From Blastococcus sp. HT6-4 (lineage in GTDB: Bacteria > Actinomycetota > Actinomycetes > Mycobacteriales > Geodermatophilaceae): DNA of 64,000 bases. Below are positions 18,023-26,763 of this stretch, piece by piece. Numbering within the stretch: position 1 is the first letter of the stretch; every line of letters starts with the position of its first letter. The notes under the pieces are model-generated. The model ran no database searches. It was not told the DNA's origin and saw nothing but the letters and a program-made list of their open reading frames with translations. The stretch spans positions 3,844,001 to 3,908,000 of the forward strand of contig NZ_CP155551.1 of the NCBI RefSeq assembly GCF_039679125.1. The letters run 5' to 3'. The translations under genes and the position numbers were made by a program.

Positions 18023-18744
18023 GCCGACTCCTCCCCCGCGGGCACGGCGCGCTGCTGGCCCAGGAAGGCCAGCACCTGCAGCTCGACGGACAGGTCGACC
18101 TGGCGGACGTCGACGCCCGCGGGCGCCGCCAGCGTCACAGGTGCGAAGTTCAAGATGCTCCTCACCCCGGCCGCGATCAGCCGGTCGCAGACCGGCTGGG
18201 CCACGTCGGCCGGCGTCGCGATGACCCCGATGGAGGCCTCCCGCGCCGGAACGGTGGCTTCCAGTTCGGCCAGGGACTGCACCGTCAGCCCCCCGATGCG
18301 CTGGCCGACGCGGGCCGGCGCGGCGTCGAAGAGACCGACGAACCGGAAGCCCCGGCTCCCGAAACCCGCGTAGTCGGCGAGCGCCGTGCCGAGGTTCCCG
18401 ATGCCGACGAGCACGCAGGCCCGCGACTGCTCGGCGCCGAGCACGCGGGCGATCCGCTCGCGCAGGGCACGGACGTCGTAGCCGACCCCGCGCACGCCGC
18501 AGGAGCCCAGGTGGGACAGGTCCTTGCGCAGGCCGGCCGGGTTGACCCCCGCGGCGGAGGCGAGGTCCCCGGAGGAGACGGTGGTCCGGCCGCCGTCGGC
18601 GAAGCTGGTCAGCACCCGCAGGTACACGGCCAGACGTGCGACGGTGGCCTCCGGGATGGTCCGGGGCCGCGGCTGGATCACGGGCTCTCCACAGCGGTCG
18701 CACCCGGGAGACCCGGCGGGCGCCGGGGGCGGGAACTGCGACAT
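18019..18744 (-). CDS. rex: Redox-sensing transcriptional repressor Rex
   Basis: A NADH/NAD+-sensing repressor. In the 241-residue protein an N-terminal winged helix ([16 protein letters not shown], then [20 protein letters not shown]) is followed by a Rossmann domain with [15 protein letters not shown] near 105. The C-terminal swapped helix holds [14 protein letters not shown] 18744 was chosen over an upstream in-frame extension that lacks family similarity. A Cys pair in CDRCGEP near residue 19 is extra to the family core. It heads the haem operon and has a probable Rex operator about 45 bases upstream. Confidence 0.95.
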   Translation of the reverse strand: MSQFPPPAPAGSPGCDRCGEPVIQPRPRTIPEATVARLAVYLRVLTSFADGGRTTVSSGDLASAAGVNPAGLRKDLSHLGSCGVRGVGYDVRALRERIARVLGAEQSRACVLVGIGNLGTALADYAGFGSRGFRFVGLFDAAPARVGQRIGGLTVQSLAELEATVPAREASIGVIATPADVAQPVCDRLIAAGVRSILNFAPVTLAAPAGVDVRQVDLSVELQVLAFLGQQRAVPAGEESA

Positions 18745-18789
18745 CGGGACACGCGAGCAGCACGTGCTCGCGTCCGCCACGGTAACCGC

Positions 18790-18809
18790 TTGTGAACGCA
18801 GGAACAAAG
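18790..18809. promoter_or_regulatory. Probable Rex operator upstream of rex-hemACDB
   Basis: TTGTGAA-CGCAGG-AACAAAG. The first half-site matches the known Rex operator (TTGTGAA-N6-TTCACAA) perfectly; the second keeps only the central CA and a few other bases. It lies 46 bases before the rex ATG, where autoregulation by Rex is known in Streptomyces. Binding is inferred. Confidence 0.6.
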
Positions 18810-18924
18810 TTGCCGAGGGGGCAGGGGCCCCCTGACCTGGCCGATTCCGGCCGGTTGTGGCAGAGACCACCGTAACCGCCCTCCGGGAGCCACCCGGACG
18901 GGGGGCCCGCGGCCCCCGGAGGGA

Positions 18925-19170
18925 TCAGCGAAGGCCCAGGTCGCGGCGCAGCCGGGGCACGTCGAGGGTGAAGTAGGAGTGCTCGCGGCCGTCGAGCAGC
19001 AGCACCGGGACCCGGTCGCCGTACTCGGCCTGCAGCTCCGGGTCGGTGTCGACGTCGACCTCGTGGACGTCGACACCGGCCTCGGCGGCGATCGGGACGA
19101 GCTGCTCGGCCGCGGTCAGGCAGAGGTGGCAGCCCTCGCGCCCCAGCAGCTGCAGCCGCGGCTCACTCAC
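18925..19170 (-). CDS. Glutaredoxin family protein
   Basis: An 81-residue protein of the glutaredoxin-like DUF836 type with a CxxC active site (LGREGCHLCLTAAE, Cys near 14 and 17). The cis-Pro element is in YGDRVPVLLLDG. Homologues sit upstream of hemA in mycobacteria (Rv0508). GTG 19170 overlaps the end of the acyl-CoA synthetase gene by 8 bases. It probably works as a small cytoplasmic thiol reductase, possibly with mycothiol as electron donor, but its partner is unknown. It ends 116 bases before the Rex operator. Confidence 0.88.
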   Translation of the reverse strand: MSEPRLQLLGREGCHLCLTAAEQLVPIAAEAGVDVHEVDVDTDPELQAEYGDRVPVLLLDGREHSYFTLDVPRLRRDLGLR

Positions 19171-20782
19171 CGGCGGCCTCCTCCGCGCCCGCGGCCACCG
19201 CCGCCGGCTCGGCGCCCGTGAGCCCGAGCTCGCGCAGCCGCGCCCGGCTGACCTTGCCGGTGAGCGAGTGCGGCAGCGACGGGAGGAACTGCACCGACGT
19301 CGGCACCTTGTAGCGGGCCAGCGACTCCGCCGCATGGGCCTGCAGCTCCTCCACCGCCGGCTGCTCCCCCGGCGCCGCGACGACGACGGCCCGCACGGAA
19401 GCGCCGGTGCGGGGGTGGGGGACACCGATCACCGCGCTCTCCACGATCGCGGGGTGCTGGTCGAGCACCCGCTCCACCTCGGCCGGGTAGACGTTGAAGC
19501 CGCTGACGAGGATGAGGTCGCTGCGCCGGTCGACCAGGTGCAGATCCCCGTCCGCGTCGCGGTAGGCGAGGTCGCCGGTGCCGATCCAGCCCTCGGCGTC
19601 CGGCCCGTCGGCGCCGTCGGGCCAGTAGCCGGCGAACAGGTTCGGACCGCGCACCCAGATCTCCCCCGGGCCCTCGTCGTCGGAGTCGTCGGAGGCCGAG
19701 GTGGCGTGCGGGTCGGCCGGGTCGGCGGATCCGTCGGGTGCGGTGGCCTCGTCCGCGGCCGGCTGGTCGGCGGGCGGCAGCCCGCTCGTCGCCGTGTCCC
19801 GCAGCACCAGCTCCAGGCCGGGCACGGGGCCGCCGATGCAGGCGGGCTTGGCGCGCCCCGTGGCCAGGGTGCTGGCGACCACCGGCGCGGCCTCGGTCAG
19901 CCCGTAGCCCTCCCACACGGTGACCCCGGCGCGCTCGCGCATCGCCGTCCAGACGTCCTCGGGGAGCGGCGCCGCTCCGGCGGAGGCGACCCGCACGGCG
20001 GCGAACCCCCGCCGCAGCTCGGCGTCGCTGCAGGCGGCGAGCCATGCCTGGTACATCGGCGGTGCGCCCGGCACCGCGGTGACCTCTTCCTCGGCCATGA
20101 CCGTCAGCGACGCCCGGGGGTCGAAGCTCTCCTGCAGGACGGTGCAGGCTCCGGTGGCGGCCGCCAGGCCGAAGCCGGCGTTGAGGCCGTAGACGTGGAA
20201 CAACGGCAGTACCAGCAGCACCCGGTCGTCGGTGCGCACCGGCGGCGACGCCATCGCCAGGCACTGCTCCTGGTTGGCGCGCAGCGCGCCGGAGGTGAGC
20301 ATCGCGCCGCGCGGCCGCCCCGTCGTCCCGCTGGTGTAGCAGAGGAAGGCGAGCGCGTCGGGGTCGTCGGCGACCCCGGCGGCCGGGTCTTCCGCCTCGG
20401 GCGGGCCGGGGCAGACGGGCACCTCGGCCGGCGAGCCCCGGTCCCCGGCGGCCACCAGGAGCGCCGCGCCGGAGTCGGTGAGCACGTGCTCGAGCTCGGG
20501 ATCGGTGTAGGCGGTGTTGACCGGGACCACGACCAGCCCGGCGCGCAGGGCCCCGACGACGGCGCGCAGCCAGTCGATCCCGTTCGGCAGCTGGACGGCG
20601 ACCCGGTCCCCCGGAGCCAGGCCGCGGGCGGCGTACCCCGCGGCCACCCGGTCGGCCAGCTCGTCCAGCCGGCCCCAGGTCAGCCGCCGGTCGCCGGCCA
20701 CCACCGCCGGGGCGTCGGGATCGCGCTGCGCCGCCGCGCGCACGAGCGCGGCGAGCGACGTGCCTGCCTCGGACACGGGCAT
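19163..20782 (-). CDS. AMP-dependent acyl-CoA synthetase with acidic insert
   Basis: A 539-residue ANL-superfamily ligase. Motifs: FLCYTSGTTGRPRGAML near 150, VWEGYGLTEAAP near 280, GWIGTGDLAYRD near 410, RRSDLILVSGFNVYPAEVE near 430 and a C-terminal catalytic Lys in LTGKVSR. Family knowledge says it makes an acyl-CoA through an acyl-AMP; the carboxylate is not predictable. Residues about 331-371 form an Asp/Ala/Pro-rich insert between core motifs that is unusual for the family. ATG 20782 has no strong ribosome-binding site. It diverges from the sigma factor gene, with 194 bases between starts. Confidence 0.88.
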   Translation of the reverse strand: MPVSEAGTSLAALVRAAAQRDPDAPAVVAGDRRLTWGRLDELADRVAAGYAARGLAPGDRVAVQLPNGIDWLRAVVGALRAGLVVVPVNTAYTDPELEHVLTDSGAALLVAAGDRGSPAEVPVCPGPPEAEDPAAGVADDPDALAFLCYTSGTTGRPRGAMLTSGALRANQEQCLAMASPPVRTDDRVLLVLPLFHVYGLNAGFGLAAATGACTVLQESFDPRASLTVMAEEEVTAVPGAPPMYQAWLAACSDAELRRGFAAVRVASAGAAPLPEDVWTAMRERAGVTVWEGYGLTEAAPVVASTLATGRAKPACIGGPVPGLELVLRDTATSGLPPADQPAADEATAPDGSADPADPHATSASDDSDDEGPGEIWVRGPNLFAGYWPDGADGPDAEGWIGTGDLAYRDADGDLHLVDRRSDLILVSGFNVYPAEVERVLDQHPAIVESAVIGVPHPRTGASVRAVVVAAPGEQPAVEELQAHAAESLARYKVPTSVQFLPSLPHSLTGKVSRARLRELGLTGAEPAAVAAGAEEAAGE

Positions 20783-20976
20783 CTCCTGTCGTCGGTGCGG
20801 CAGGCAACCGGCCGTCGGCGCGCGGTGACGGGCGCGCCAGGGCAAGCTGCCGTGGACGAGCTGGGGCGATGTTGTCACCATGGCGCCTGCGCCGCAGCCC
20901 GCGTGCGCCGTTCCGGCGCGCCCCGGGAACCAGGACGGTCCAGGACAGCGGGCCGACGAGGAGGTCGATCGCCCGC

Positions 20977-21750
20977 ATGCCGCAGCCGCTGGACGCCGAG
21001 CTGCCCGCCGGGGCGGTTCCGCACTACCGGCCCGGGGCACGCCCCACGCCGTTCCCGCGCGCGAGCACGGAGGCGCTGTCCGCCGACGCCGGCCTCGGTC
21101 GGAGCGCCGGGGCAGCGCACGCCGGCTCCGCAGCGACGGCGGAGCTGCCCGCCGGGGTGGCCGCTGAGCTCGCCGCGGCCGAGGCCGGGGCCGCCGCCTC
21201 CGGGAACGTCGACGTCTGGCACCTGGTCGGGCGGTCGCAGGCCGGCGACGCGGAGGCGTTCGGCCGGCTCTACGACCACTACGTGACGCTGGTGCACCGC
21301 TACGCCTACCACCGGGTCGGTGACCGGGCGACGGCCGAGGACATCACCAGCGAGACCTTCGTGCGCGCTCTGCGGCGGATCGACTCGCTGTCCTTCCAGG
21401 GCCGCGACGTCGGTGCCTGGCTGATCACGATCGCCCGCAACATCATCCGCGACCAGGTCAAGAGCAGCCGCTTCCGCCTCGAGGTCACCATCGCCGACAT
21501 GCGCGACGCCGACCGGGCCACCGACGGGCCCGAGGACGCGGTGCTCCAGCACCTGACGAACGAGCAACTGCTGGCGTGCGTGCGACAGCTGGGGAGCGAG
21601 CAACAGGAGTGCATCGTGCTGCGCTTCCTGCACGGTCTGTCGGTCTCGGAGACTGCCGAGATCATGGGCAAGAAGGACGGCGCCATCAAGGCGCTCCAGC
21701 ACCGGGCGGTCCGGCGGCTGGCGAGCCTTCTGCCCCACGGGCTGCGATGA
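20977..21750 (+). CDS. ECF sigma factor, BldN-like
   Basis: A 257-residue sigma-70 family protein. Region 2 runs from AGDAEAFGRLYDHYV to AEDITSETFVRALRRI, with the typical KSSRFRLEV linker. Region 4 spans QQECIVLRFLHGLSVSETAEIMGKKDGAIKALQHRAVR. The GAWLITIARN and KSSRFRLEV stretches closely resemble Streptomyces BldN as I remember it, and the downstream gene order (anti-sigma, HAD phosphatase) is the bldN-rsbN order. An Ala/Pro-rich N-terminal extension of about 75 residues precedes region 2, as in BldN, which is made as a pro-protein. ATG 20977 follows a GAGGAG site at a long spacing. Confidence 0.88.
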   Translation: MPQPLDAELPAGAVPHYRPGARPTPFPRASTEALSADAGLGRSAGAAHAGSAATAELPAGVAAELAAAEAGAAASGNVDVWHLVGRSQAGDAEAFGRLYDHYVTLVHRYAYHRVGDRATAEDITSETFVRALRRIDSLSFQGRDVGAWLITIARNIIRDQVKSSRFRLEVTIADMRDADRATDGPEDAVLQHLTNEQLLACVRQLGSEQQECIVLRFLHGLSVSETAEIMGKKDGAIKALQHRAVRRLASLLPHGLR

Positions 21751-21866
21751 GCCCGGGCCGGGGCATCCGCGTCACCGACCCGTTCCGCCGCCCGTCGGCC
21801 GGATCGGAGCGGGCCCGCGGCGGGAGCGGCCGCCGGAACGATGTCAGGACGGGAGGTCGCCGGTGA
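21747..21866 (+). CDS. Possible 39-residue Arg-rich mini-protein bridging sigma and anti-sigma genes
   Basis: An ATG at 21747 overlaps the sigma factor stop as ATGA. The frame stays open for 39 codons and its stop (TGA 21864-21866) overlaps the GTG start of the anti-sigma gene. So the 112-base gap is fully spanned by a frame coupled at both ends. The product is basic and low in complexity. It could be a real small protein or only a translational bridge that keeps sigma and anti-sigma synthesis linked; a chance frame is also possible. Confidence 0.35.
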   Translation: MSPGRGIRVTDPFRRPSAGSERARGGSGRRNDVRTGGRR

Positions 21867-23023
21867 ACCAGCACGACGACGGCGCACCCCCACCCGGTCC
21901 CACGGTGCTGCAGGACCGCGAGGAGGCGGTCGCCCACCGCCTCCGGGCTCTCTCGGGGCAGCTCGACACCGCCCCGGACCCGCAGTACCGGGCCCGGGCC
22001 CGGGCTCGCCTGGTCGCGATGACCGCGGTGCGCGGTCCGGCGCCCGCTCACCGCCCGCTGCGGGACCGGCTGCTCGCCGCCCGGGCGGCCGACCGCCCGC
22101 CCTCGCGCTGGCGCACCCGGCTCACCGCCGGGCTGGCCGGCGCCGCCGTCGGCGTGACCGGGCTGGCCGCGCTCGTCGCCGTCGCGGCGGGCGCCCAGCC
22201 CGGCGACCCGCTCTACGACCTCAAGCGCGGCACCGAGCAGACGCAGCTGGCGCTCGCCGGTGAGAGCCGCGGGCAGACCCTGCTGGAGCTGGCGCGCACG
22301 CGGCTCGCCGAGCTCGAGCGGCTGGACCCCGGCGGTGACGCCGGCCTGGCCCTGGCCACCCTGCGGGCGATGGACCGGCACACCCTGGAGGGCGCCGCCT
22401 GGCTCACGGAGCGGGCGGTCCAGGCGCGCGACGCCGGGGCCCTGGACGAGCTGCTGAACTGGGCGGCCACGCAGTCGGGACGGCTCCGCGCGCTCGGGGC
22501 GAACCTGCCGATGGGTGCCCGGCCGGCGTCGGACGACTCGGCGACCCTCCTGGACCAGGTCACCGTCCGCACCGACGGGCTGAGCGCGGCGCTGGGCTGC
22601 CGGTCCGGCCCGGTCGTCATCGGCGCCGACCGGCTGGGCCCGGTGCCCGGCGACTGCCCCGGGGACGCCGCGCCGTCCCCCGCGCCCGAGGAGCCCCCGG
22701 TGCCCGCCGTCCCCTCACCGGGAACCGACGGCCCGCCCCCGGCGGCGCCGCAGAGCCCGTCGGCGCCACCGACCACCGAAGGCCCTCCTCCGGCCGGTGC
22801 GCCGGGCGGCGCGCCGGGCCGCGCACCGGGCGGTGCCCCCAGCGATTCCCCCGGCTCCGGCGCACCGCCCCTCACCGGTGGACCCGCGCCGTGGGCGGTG
22901 CCGGAGGTGTCGGTTCCCGGCCGCGGCACCGGGACGCCGCCCGTGCCACCGGTGGTGGACGTCCCGGCGCCCGGGCCGCTGAGGCTCTGCCTGCCGCCGC
23001 TGGCCACCATCGGCGACTGCTGA
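21863..23023 (+). CDS. RsbN-like membrane anti-sigma factor (DUF5667)
   Basis: A 386-residue protein. The N-terminal cytoplasmic part (about residues 1-85) contains [21 protein letters not shown]. One transmembrane helix ([21 protein letters not shown], about 90-112) follows, then the DUF5667 motif [21 protein letters not shown] and helical repeats. A roughly 110-residue Pro/Gly/Ala-rich extracytoplasmic tail ends in [11 protein letters not shown]. By position and layout it should bind and inhibit the BldN-like sigma factor at the membrane, as RsbN does in Streptomyces. GTG 21863 has a GGGAGG site 7 bases upstream. Confidence 0.82.
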   Translation: MNQHDDGAPPPGPTVLQDREEAVAHRLRALSGQLDTAPDPQYRARARARLVAMTAVRGPAPAHRPLRDRLLAARAADRPPSRWRTRLTAGLAGAAVGVTGLAALVAVAAGAQPGDPLYDLKRGTEQTQLALAGESRGQTLLELARTRLAELERLDPGGDAGLALATLRAMDRHTLEGAAWLTERAVQARDAGALDELLNWAATQSGRLRALGANLPMGARPASDDSATLLDQVTVRTDGLSAALGCRSGPVVIGADRLGPVPGDCPGDAAPSPAPEEPPVPAVPSPGTDGPPPAAPQSPSAPPTTEGPPPAGAPGGAPGRAPGGAPSDSPGSGAPPLTGGPAPWAVPEVSVPGRGTGTPPVPPVVDVPAPGPLRLCLPPLATIGDC

Positions 23024-23108
23024 CCGGGACCTCGACCGCCACCCGGAACCGGTTAGGGTTCCGTGCACCGACCCTGACGCTCGGGGCGGAGCCAGCCAGG
23101 GAGGTCCC

Positions 23109-24119
23109 GTGCCGCGACTGCCGGTGCCCGGCCGCCGGGCCGCACGGTCCGGGGGGCGTCTCGACGAGGAGACGCGCGCGCACGTCGCCGGGGCGGCGTC
23201 GGCCGCGGCGGCAGATGTCGCGGCACCGGCGATGGTCCGTCCCGACCTCACCGGGGCGGCGTTCTTCGACGTCGACAACACCATGATGATGGGCGCGTCC
23301 CTGTTCTGGTTCGCTCGCGGGCTGGCCGCGCGGGAGTACTTCTCCAGCCGGGATCTCGCGCGCTTCGTCTGGCAGCAGGCGAAGTTCCGGATCGCCGGCA
23401 ACGAGAGCGCCGACGACATGATCACCATCCGGGAGAACGCCCTGGCGTTCGTCGCCGGCCGCGAGGTCAGCGAGATCATGGAGGCCGGCGAGGAGATCTA
23501 CGACGAGCTGATGGCCGACCGGATCTGGTCGGGCACTCGGGTGCTGGCGCAGCAGCACCTCGACGCCGGCCAGCGGGTGTGGCTGGTGACGGCCACCCCC
23601 GTGGAGCTCGCGTCGATCATCGCCCGGCGGCTGGGTCTGACCGGCGCCCTGGGGACCGTCGCCGAGGTCGTCGACGGCCGGTACACCGGCCGGCTGGTCG
23701 GTGAGCTCATGCACGGCCCGGCCAAGGCCGAGGCGGTGCTCGCCCTCGCCGAGCGGGAAGGGCTCGACCTCTCTCGCTGCACCGCCTACAGCGATTCGGC
23801 CAACGACCTGCCGATGCTCTCCCTCACCGGGACGGCGGTCGCGGTCAACCCCGACACCGAGCTGCGGGCGGCGGCACGGGCCCGCGGCTGGACCATCCGC
23901 GACTACCGCACCGGACGGAAAGCGGCACGGATCGGCGTCCCCACGATCGCCGCGGCCGCGCTGTCCGGCGGTCTCGTGGGCGGCGCGCTGGCCCTGCGGC
24001 GGCGCAACAAACTGCCCTGGTGGACCACCGAACCGATCGTCCCGGTCGCCGAACCGGGGCTGACGCTGCAGGCGCTTCAGGCGCCGAAGACGCTCTTCCG
24101 GCGCAGGAGCAGCTGGTAG
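23109..24119 (+). CDS. HAD-IB family phosphatase (SerB1-like)
   Basis: A 336-residue haloacid dehalogenase hydrolase. Motif I is [11 protein letters not shown] near residue 57, motif II is [11 protein letters not shown] near 162, and motifs III/IV are GPAKAEAV and [12 protein letters not shown] near 220. An Ala/Arg-rich N-terminal extension of about 45 residues and a C-terminal hydrophobic stretch ([20 protein letters not shown]) suggest membrane association. Related proteins (Rv0505c, and the gene after rsbN in Streptomyces) keep this position. The substrate is unknown; phosphoserine and lysophospholipid headgroups have both been proposed for the family. Its last 43 bases overlap the converging acyltransferase gene. 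Confidence 0.87.
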   Translation: MPRLPVPGRRAARSGGRLDEETRAHVAGAASAAAADVAAPAMVRPDLTGAAFFDVDNTMMMGASLFWFARGLAAREYFSSRDLARFVWQQAKFRIAGNESADDMITIRENALAFVAGREVSEIMEAGEEIYDELMADRIWSGTRVLAQQHLDAGQRVWLVTATPVELASIIARRLGLTGALGTVAEVVDGRYTGRLVGELMHGPAKAEAVLALAEREGLDLSRCTAYSDSANDLPMLSLTGTAVAVNPDTELRAAARARGWTIRDYRTGRKAARIGVPTIAAAALSGGLVGGALALRRRNKLPWWTTEPIVPVAEPGLTLQALQAPKTLFRRRSSW

Positions 24120-24988
24120 AGCGAGTGCTGGATGGTCTCACGCACCTGATCGGTGAGGTTGAAGACCAGCATCGGGTCCTCGGCGGCGGCCGGGCCGTAG
24201 GACGCCGTCTCGATCGGCTCCCCGAAGGCGATGAGCCACTTCGACGGCAGCGGCACCAGGCCGAGCGGGCCCAGCAGCGGGAACGTCGGCGTGACCGGGA
24301 AGTAGGGCAGGCCGAGCAGCCGCGCGGCCGTCTTCGCGTTCCCGACCATCGGGTAGATCTCCTCGGCGCCCACGATCGCGCACGGGATGATCGGTGCCCC
24401 GGTCCGCAAGGCCGCCGAGACGAAGCCGCCGCGGCCGAACCGCTGCAGGGTGTACCGCTCGCGGAACGGCTTGCCGATGCCCTTGAAGCCCTCCGGGAAG
24501 ACGCCGACCAGCTCGCCCTCGGTGAGCAGCCGCTCGGCGTCCTCGTTGCAGGCGAGCGTGGCGCCGAACTTGCGGGCCAGCGCGCCGACGACCGGGAGCT
24601 CGAACACGAGGTCGGCGCCGAGCAGGCGGAAGCGCCGGGCCGCGGGGTGCTCGTCGTGCAGCGCGACGGTCGTCATCAGCGCGTCGACGGGGATCGTGCC
24701 GGAGTGGTTCGCGACGACGAGCGCGCCCCTGTCGGCCGGCACGTTCTCCAGGCCGACGGTCTCCACGCGGAACCACTTCTGGAACAGCGGGCGGAGCGCC
24801 GGCAGCAGGACGTGGTCGGCGAGGTCCGGGTCGAACCCGAACTCGTCGGTGTCGTACTCACCGGTGAGCCGCCGCTGCAGGAACTGGAGCCCTCCGGCGA
24901 GCTGGTCCTCCCAGCCCGGCGCCGGCGGGGGCGGCACGAACTGGTCGTCGTCGTCCGGCCGCAGCGGGATCACGCGCGCCTCAGGCAT
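24077..24988 (-). CDS. PlsC-type lysophospholipid acyltransferase
   Basis: A 303-residue acyltransferase with [13 protein letters not shown] near residue 91 (HX6D spacing rather than the classical HX4D, as in the actinobacterial subgroup) and the phosphate-binding [12 protein letters not shown] near 163. [13 protein letters not shown] segment follows. It probably acylates a lipid or lipid precursor at the inner membrane face. ATG 24988 overlaps the upstream epimerase stop by 8 bases. It converges on the HAD gene. The gene pair matches Rv0501-Rv0502 in order. Confidence 0.87.
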   Translation of the reverse strand: MPEARVIPLRPDDDDQFVPPPPAPGWEDQLAGGLQFLQRRLTGEYDTDEFGFDPDLADHVLLPALRPLFQKWFRVETVGLENVPADRGALVVANHSGTIPVDALMTTVALHDEHPAARRFRLLGADLVFELPVVGALARKFGATLACNEDAERLLTEGELVGVFPEGFKGIGKPFRERYTLQRFGRGGFVSAALRTGAPIIPCAIVGAEEIYPMVGNAKTAARLLGLPYFPVTPTFPLLGPLGLVPLPSKWLIAFGEPIETASYGPAAAEDPMLVFNLTDQVRETIQHSLYQLLLRRKSVFGA

Positions 24989-26087
24989 CGCGCACCGCCC
25001 GGAGACCCGGGACCGGCGGAGCCGGCCGCAGCCAGCGCTCGACCGCCGTGGCGGTGCCGCCGACGTGGCCGAGCAGGGAGCGCAATCCGCCGGTGACGGA
25101 ATGCACCGCTTCCGGAGCGACCACCGGCGAGACGGTACGGGCGTAGTCGGCCAGCGCCGCGGCCGTCGAGTACCGGGGGGTGTAGCCGAACTCCGTGCGC
25201 AGGACCGTGGTGTCCACGACCCGGCCGAAGTTGAGGAACCGCATCTGCTCCGGGGAGTAGTCGACGAAGCCGAACCGGCGCGAGAGCCGGCCGATCGAGC
25301 CGAGCGTCGGCGAGGGCAGCGGCACCTCGATCCGGCCGAGCCGGCGGATGGCCTGGGACAGCAGCAGGGTGCCCTGACCCCCCACGTTGACCGTGCCGAC
25401 GAAGTCGCCGGTGGTGGCGCGGGTGAGGACCGCGAGGGCGTCGTCCTCGTGCAGGAGCTGCACGCGGGCGTCGTATCCCAGGGCGGTCGGGACCACCGGC
25501 ATGCGCAGGAACCCGGTGAGCAGCGAGTCGATCCGCGGACCGATGAAGTTCGTGAAGCGCAGGACCGCGACGTCCACGTCGGGACGGCGGCGGCCGAACG
25601 AACGCACGTAGCCCTCGATGTCGACGCTGTCCTTCGCGAACCCGCCGGACGGCACCTGCCGCGCCTGCATCGCCTCGCTGAAGACCGCGGGATCGCGGGA
25701 CGAGGCGCCGTAGACGGCGCTGGTCGACTTGAGGACGAACCGGCGCACCGACGACGCCCGCTGGCAGGCCGCCAGCAGCTGCATGGTGCCGATGACGTTG
25801 AGCTCCTTCATCGGCACCCGCCCACCGGACCCGGCGGGGGTCGAACTGATGTTCATGTGCACGACGGTGTCGACCGACGCCGCGGCGATGACCTTGCCTA
25901 TCAACGGGTTGCGAATGTCGGCGCGCACGAACTCGGTGCGACCGAGCCGGCGCAGCATCGCCGGCGACGGCGGGACGGTGTCCACGCCGATGACCCGCTG
26001 GATGCTCGGGTCTGCTGCGAGCTCGGCCGCCAGCGCGCCACCCAGCCACCGGCTCACACCGGTGACGAGGACGACCGCGGGCGGCAC
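24981..26087 (-). CDS. NAD-dependent epimerase/dehydratase (GalE2-like)
   Basis: An extended short-chain dehydrogenase of 368 residues. VLVTGVSRWLGGALA is near residue 6, in place of the usual GxxGxxG (the third Gly position is shifted). KSTSAVYGASS carries the Ser/Tyr region and is followed by NFIGPRIDS and a C-terminal substrate domain. The typical YxxxK is not obvious after VYGASSRD, so it may be a non-catalytic or atypical member. GTG 26087 was chosen by family start. The gene is just downstream of bS22, in the order of mycobacterial Rv0500B-Rv0501. Confidence 0.82.
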   Translation of the reverse strand: MPPAVVLVTGVSRWLGGALAAELAADPSIQRVIGVDTVPPSPAMLRRLGRTEFVRADIRNPLIGKVIAAASVDTVVHMNISSTPAGSGGRVPMKELNVIGTMQLLAACQRASSVRRFVLKSTSAVYGASSRDPAVFSEAMQARQVPSGGFAKDSVDIEGYVRSFGRRRPDVDVAVLRFTNFIGPRIDSLLTGFLRMPVVPTALGYDARVQLLHEDDALAVLTRATTGDFVGTVNVGGQGTLLLSQAIRRLGRIEVPLPSPTLGSIGRLSRRFGFVDYSPEQMRFLNFGRVVDTTVLRTEFGYTPRYSTAAALADYARTVSPVVAPEAVHSVTGGLRSLLGHVGGTATAVERWLRPAPPVPGLRAVRDA

Positions 26088-26097
26088 GAGCGTCAGC

Positions 26098-26196
26098 TCA
26101 CTTCTTGTTGCGACGCTGAACGCGCGTCTTCTTCAGCAGCTTGCGGTGCTTCTTCTTCGCCATCCGCTTGCGCCGCTTCTTGATGACCGAACCCAC
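26098..26196 (-). CDS. Small ribosomal protein bS22 (AURKAIP1/COX24 domain)
   Basis: A 32-residue, extremely basic protein: it starts [18 protein letters not shown] and ends RTR-type TRVQRRNKK after LLKKT. This closely matches actinobacterial bS22 (about 33 residues), a 30S subunit protein near the decoding centre. The GTG start at 26196 fits the family length exactly. The gene lies between the epimerase (10 bases downstream) and the HTH gene, as in mycobacteria. Confidence 0.9.
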   Translation of the reverse strand: MGSVIKKRRKRMAKKKHRKLLKKTRVQRRNKK

Positions 26197-26357
26197 GTGG
26201 TGCTCCCGACGTCGTCACTACTCTGATCAGCTCGAATGCGACAGCGGGTCGCCCCCGGTGCCGCTCGGCGACCGAGCGTACCCGAGCCGCCCCGCGGCGA
26301 TGCTGCCGCGGGCGGCCGGTACCGGGACGGGAGCGGGCTCAGGCGATGCCTCCGGCG

Positions 26358-26421
26358 CGACTCCGCGCGCCGGTCCGCTCCTCGCTCGTTCCTCGCTGCG
26401 ATGCTCCCGACGCTGTCGTCA
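26358..26421 (-). repeat. 64-bp dispersed intergenic repeat, copy A
   Basis: Matches 33021-33084 at 61 of 64 positions. On the minus strand it contains two tandem 11-mers (AGCGAGGAACG, AGCGAGGAGCG). It reaches the stop codon of the HTH gene. The other copy also follows a regulator gene directly, in the same orientation. Confidence 0.75.
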
Positions 26422-26763
26422 CGCGATGTCGGTGTAGGCGTCTCGCAGGTAGTCCTGGACGGCGCGCTCCGGCACGCGGAAGGACCGGCCGACGCGCACG
26501 GCGGCGAGCTCGCCGGCGTGCACGAGGCGGTACACGGTCATCTTGGAGACGCGCATCATCGAGGCGACCTCGGCGACGGTCAGGAAGGCGACGGCGGCGC
26601 GAGGGGCCGGGACGGCCGGGCGGCCGATGGGCATGGCGGCGGGGTGCTGAGCCGGCACCGGGCGGGCCATCGCGGCGGCGTTCATCGGGCGACCCATCTG
26701 ACGGGGCATGGGCATCCCCGGACGGACGACGGTGGCGGCAGCGTGGCGCTGGGGCATGGTCAT
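26419..26763 (-). CDS. Excisionase-type helix-turn-helix DNA-binding protein
   Basis: A 114-residue protein. A low-complexity N-terminus rich in Pro, Met and Ala (about residues 1-57) precedes a MerR/excisionase-like winged HTH: FLTVAEVASMMRVSKMTVYRLVHAGELAAVRVG, then SFRVPERAVQDYL. It resembles the HTH protein encoded beside bS22 in mycobacteria (Rv0500A) and streptomycetes, distantly related to BldC. ATG 26763 has a GGAG site 7 bases upstream; an in-frame ATG two codons later is also possible. The regulated genes are unknown. Confidence 0.85.
   Translation of the reverse strand: MTMPQRHAAATVVRPGMPMPRQMGRPMNAAAMARPVPAQHPAAMPIGRPAVPAPRAAVAFLTVAEVASMMRVSKMTVYRLVHAGELAAVRVGRSFRVPERAVQDYLRDAYTDIA

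Noticed and set aside
11192-20782. Horizontally acquired island
   Set aside because: Gene order matches that known for other actinobacteria and codon and GC use look uniform; no integrase, tRNA or direct repeats.
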